Origin: Myxococcales bacterium
Lineage (GTDB): Bacteria > Myxococcota_C > UBA6777
Length of the DNA: 5,707 nucleotides
NCBI GenBank assembly: GCA_027005175.1
Contig: JALTMC010000297.1
Coordinates: 1 to 5,707, forward strand
Direction of reading: 5' to 3'
A program made the position numbers and the translations under genes. Below, in pieces: positions 5,628 to 5,707 of the stretch (position 1 is its first letter; each line of letters opens with the position of its first letter). The notes beneath the pieces were generated by a model. That model saw only the letters and a list, made by a program, of their open reading frames with translations. It was not told where the DNA came from and did not search any database.

Positions 5628-5707
5628 GTTCAAGGCTCGGGCTCCGTTCAAGGCTCGGGCTCCGTTCAAGGCTCGGGCTCCGTTCAAGGCTCGGGCTCCG
5701 TTCAAGG
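5628..5707. repeat. Perfect 18-bp tandem repeat running off the right edge
   Basis: GTTCAAGGCTCGGGCTCC occurs four times without a mismatch (5628, 5646, 5664, 5682), plus 8 bp of a fifth copy at 5700-5707. Half of each unit is itself a 6-bp near-duplication (GGCTCG/GGCTCC). It begins 22 bp upstream of the zinc-ribbon ATG. Read on the plus strand all three frames are open. On the minus strand one frame gives EPEP followed by a stop in every unit. Whether it is an intergenic leader or the end of a neighbouring gene cannot be decided from this window. Confidence 0.95.

Noticed and set aside
5628-5707. tRNA T-arm resemblance of the GTTCAAGG motif
   Set aside because: The motif recurs every 18 bp with no acceptor, D or anticodon arms around it; it is a simple tandem repeat.

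Overview
The window comes from a Gram-negative bacterium: it carries the motor ATPase and the inner-membrane platform protein of a type II secretion / type IV pilus machine, and a divergent gene whose product has a classical Sec signal peptide. Base composition is roughly balanced and nothing fixes the phylum. The divergent ATPase, its extra N-terminal region and the tailed platform protein would suit a deltaproteobacterial or myxococcal-type lineage, but that is only an impression.

Layout. Positions 1-1360 (minus) hold a GspF/PilC-type protein that runs off the left edge. Positions 1443-3761 (minus) hold a GspE/PilB-type ATPase lying 82 bp upstream of it, in the same direction and presumably the same transcript. 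Positions 3762-4059 form a divergent intergenic region with candidate promoters on both strands and a small palindrome next to the ATPase start. Positions 4060-5082 (plus) encode an unrecognised, very basic secreted protein ending in five tandem copies (the last partial) of a ten-residue AKSP(A/V)TKVDK repeat. Positions 5330-5605 (minus) encode a 91-residue FmdB-like putative zinc-ribbon protein that converges on it.

The right-hand 800 bp is unusually repeat-rich. There is an in-frame 30-bp array inside the secreted-protein gene. A compound 71-bp/38-bp minisatellite (order A-A-B-B-B) fills the whole convergent gap from one stop codon to the other. A perfect 18-bp array starts 22 bp upstream of the zinc-ribbon start codon and runs off the right edge. 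The three arrays do not share a unit.

Function. The ATPase would drive pseudopilus or pilus assembly from the cytoplasmic face through the platform protein. The basic exported protein is a neighbour that could be a substrate or envelope partner, but only proximity suggests it. The most unusual features are the stop-to-stop minisatellite, the histone-H1-like repeat tail on an exported protein, the degenerate c-di-GMP-type N-domain and altered His box of the ATPase, and the basic C-terminal tail of the platform protein. I see no clear evidence of a new multi-gene system.
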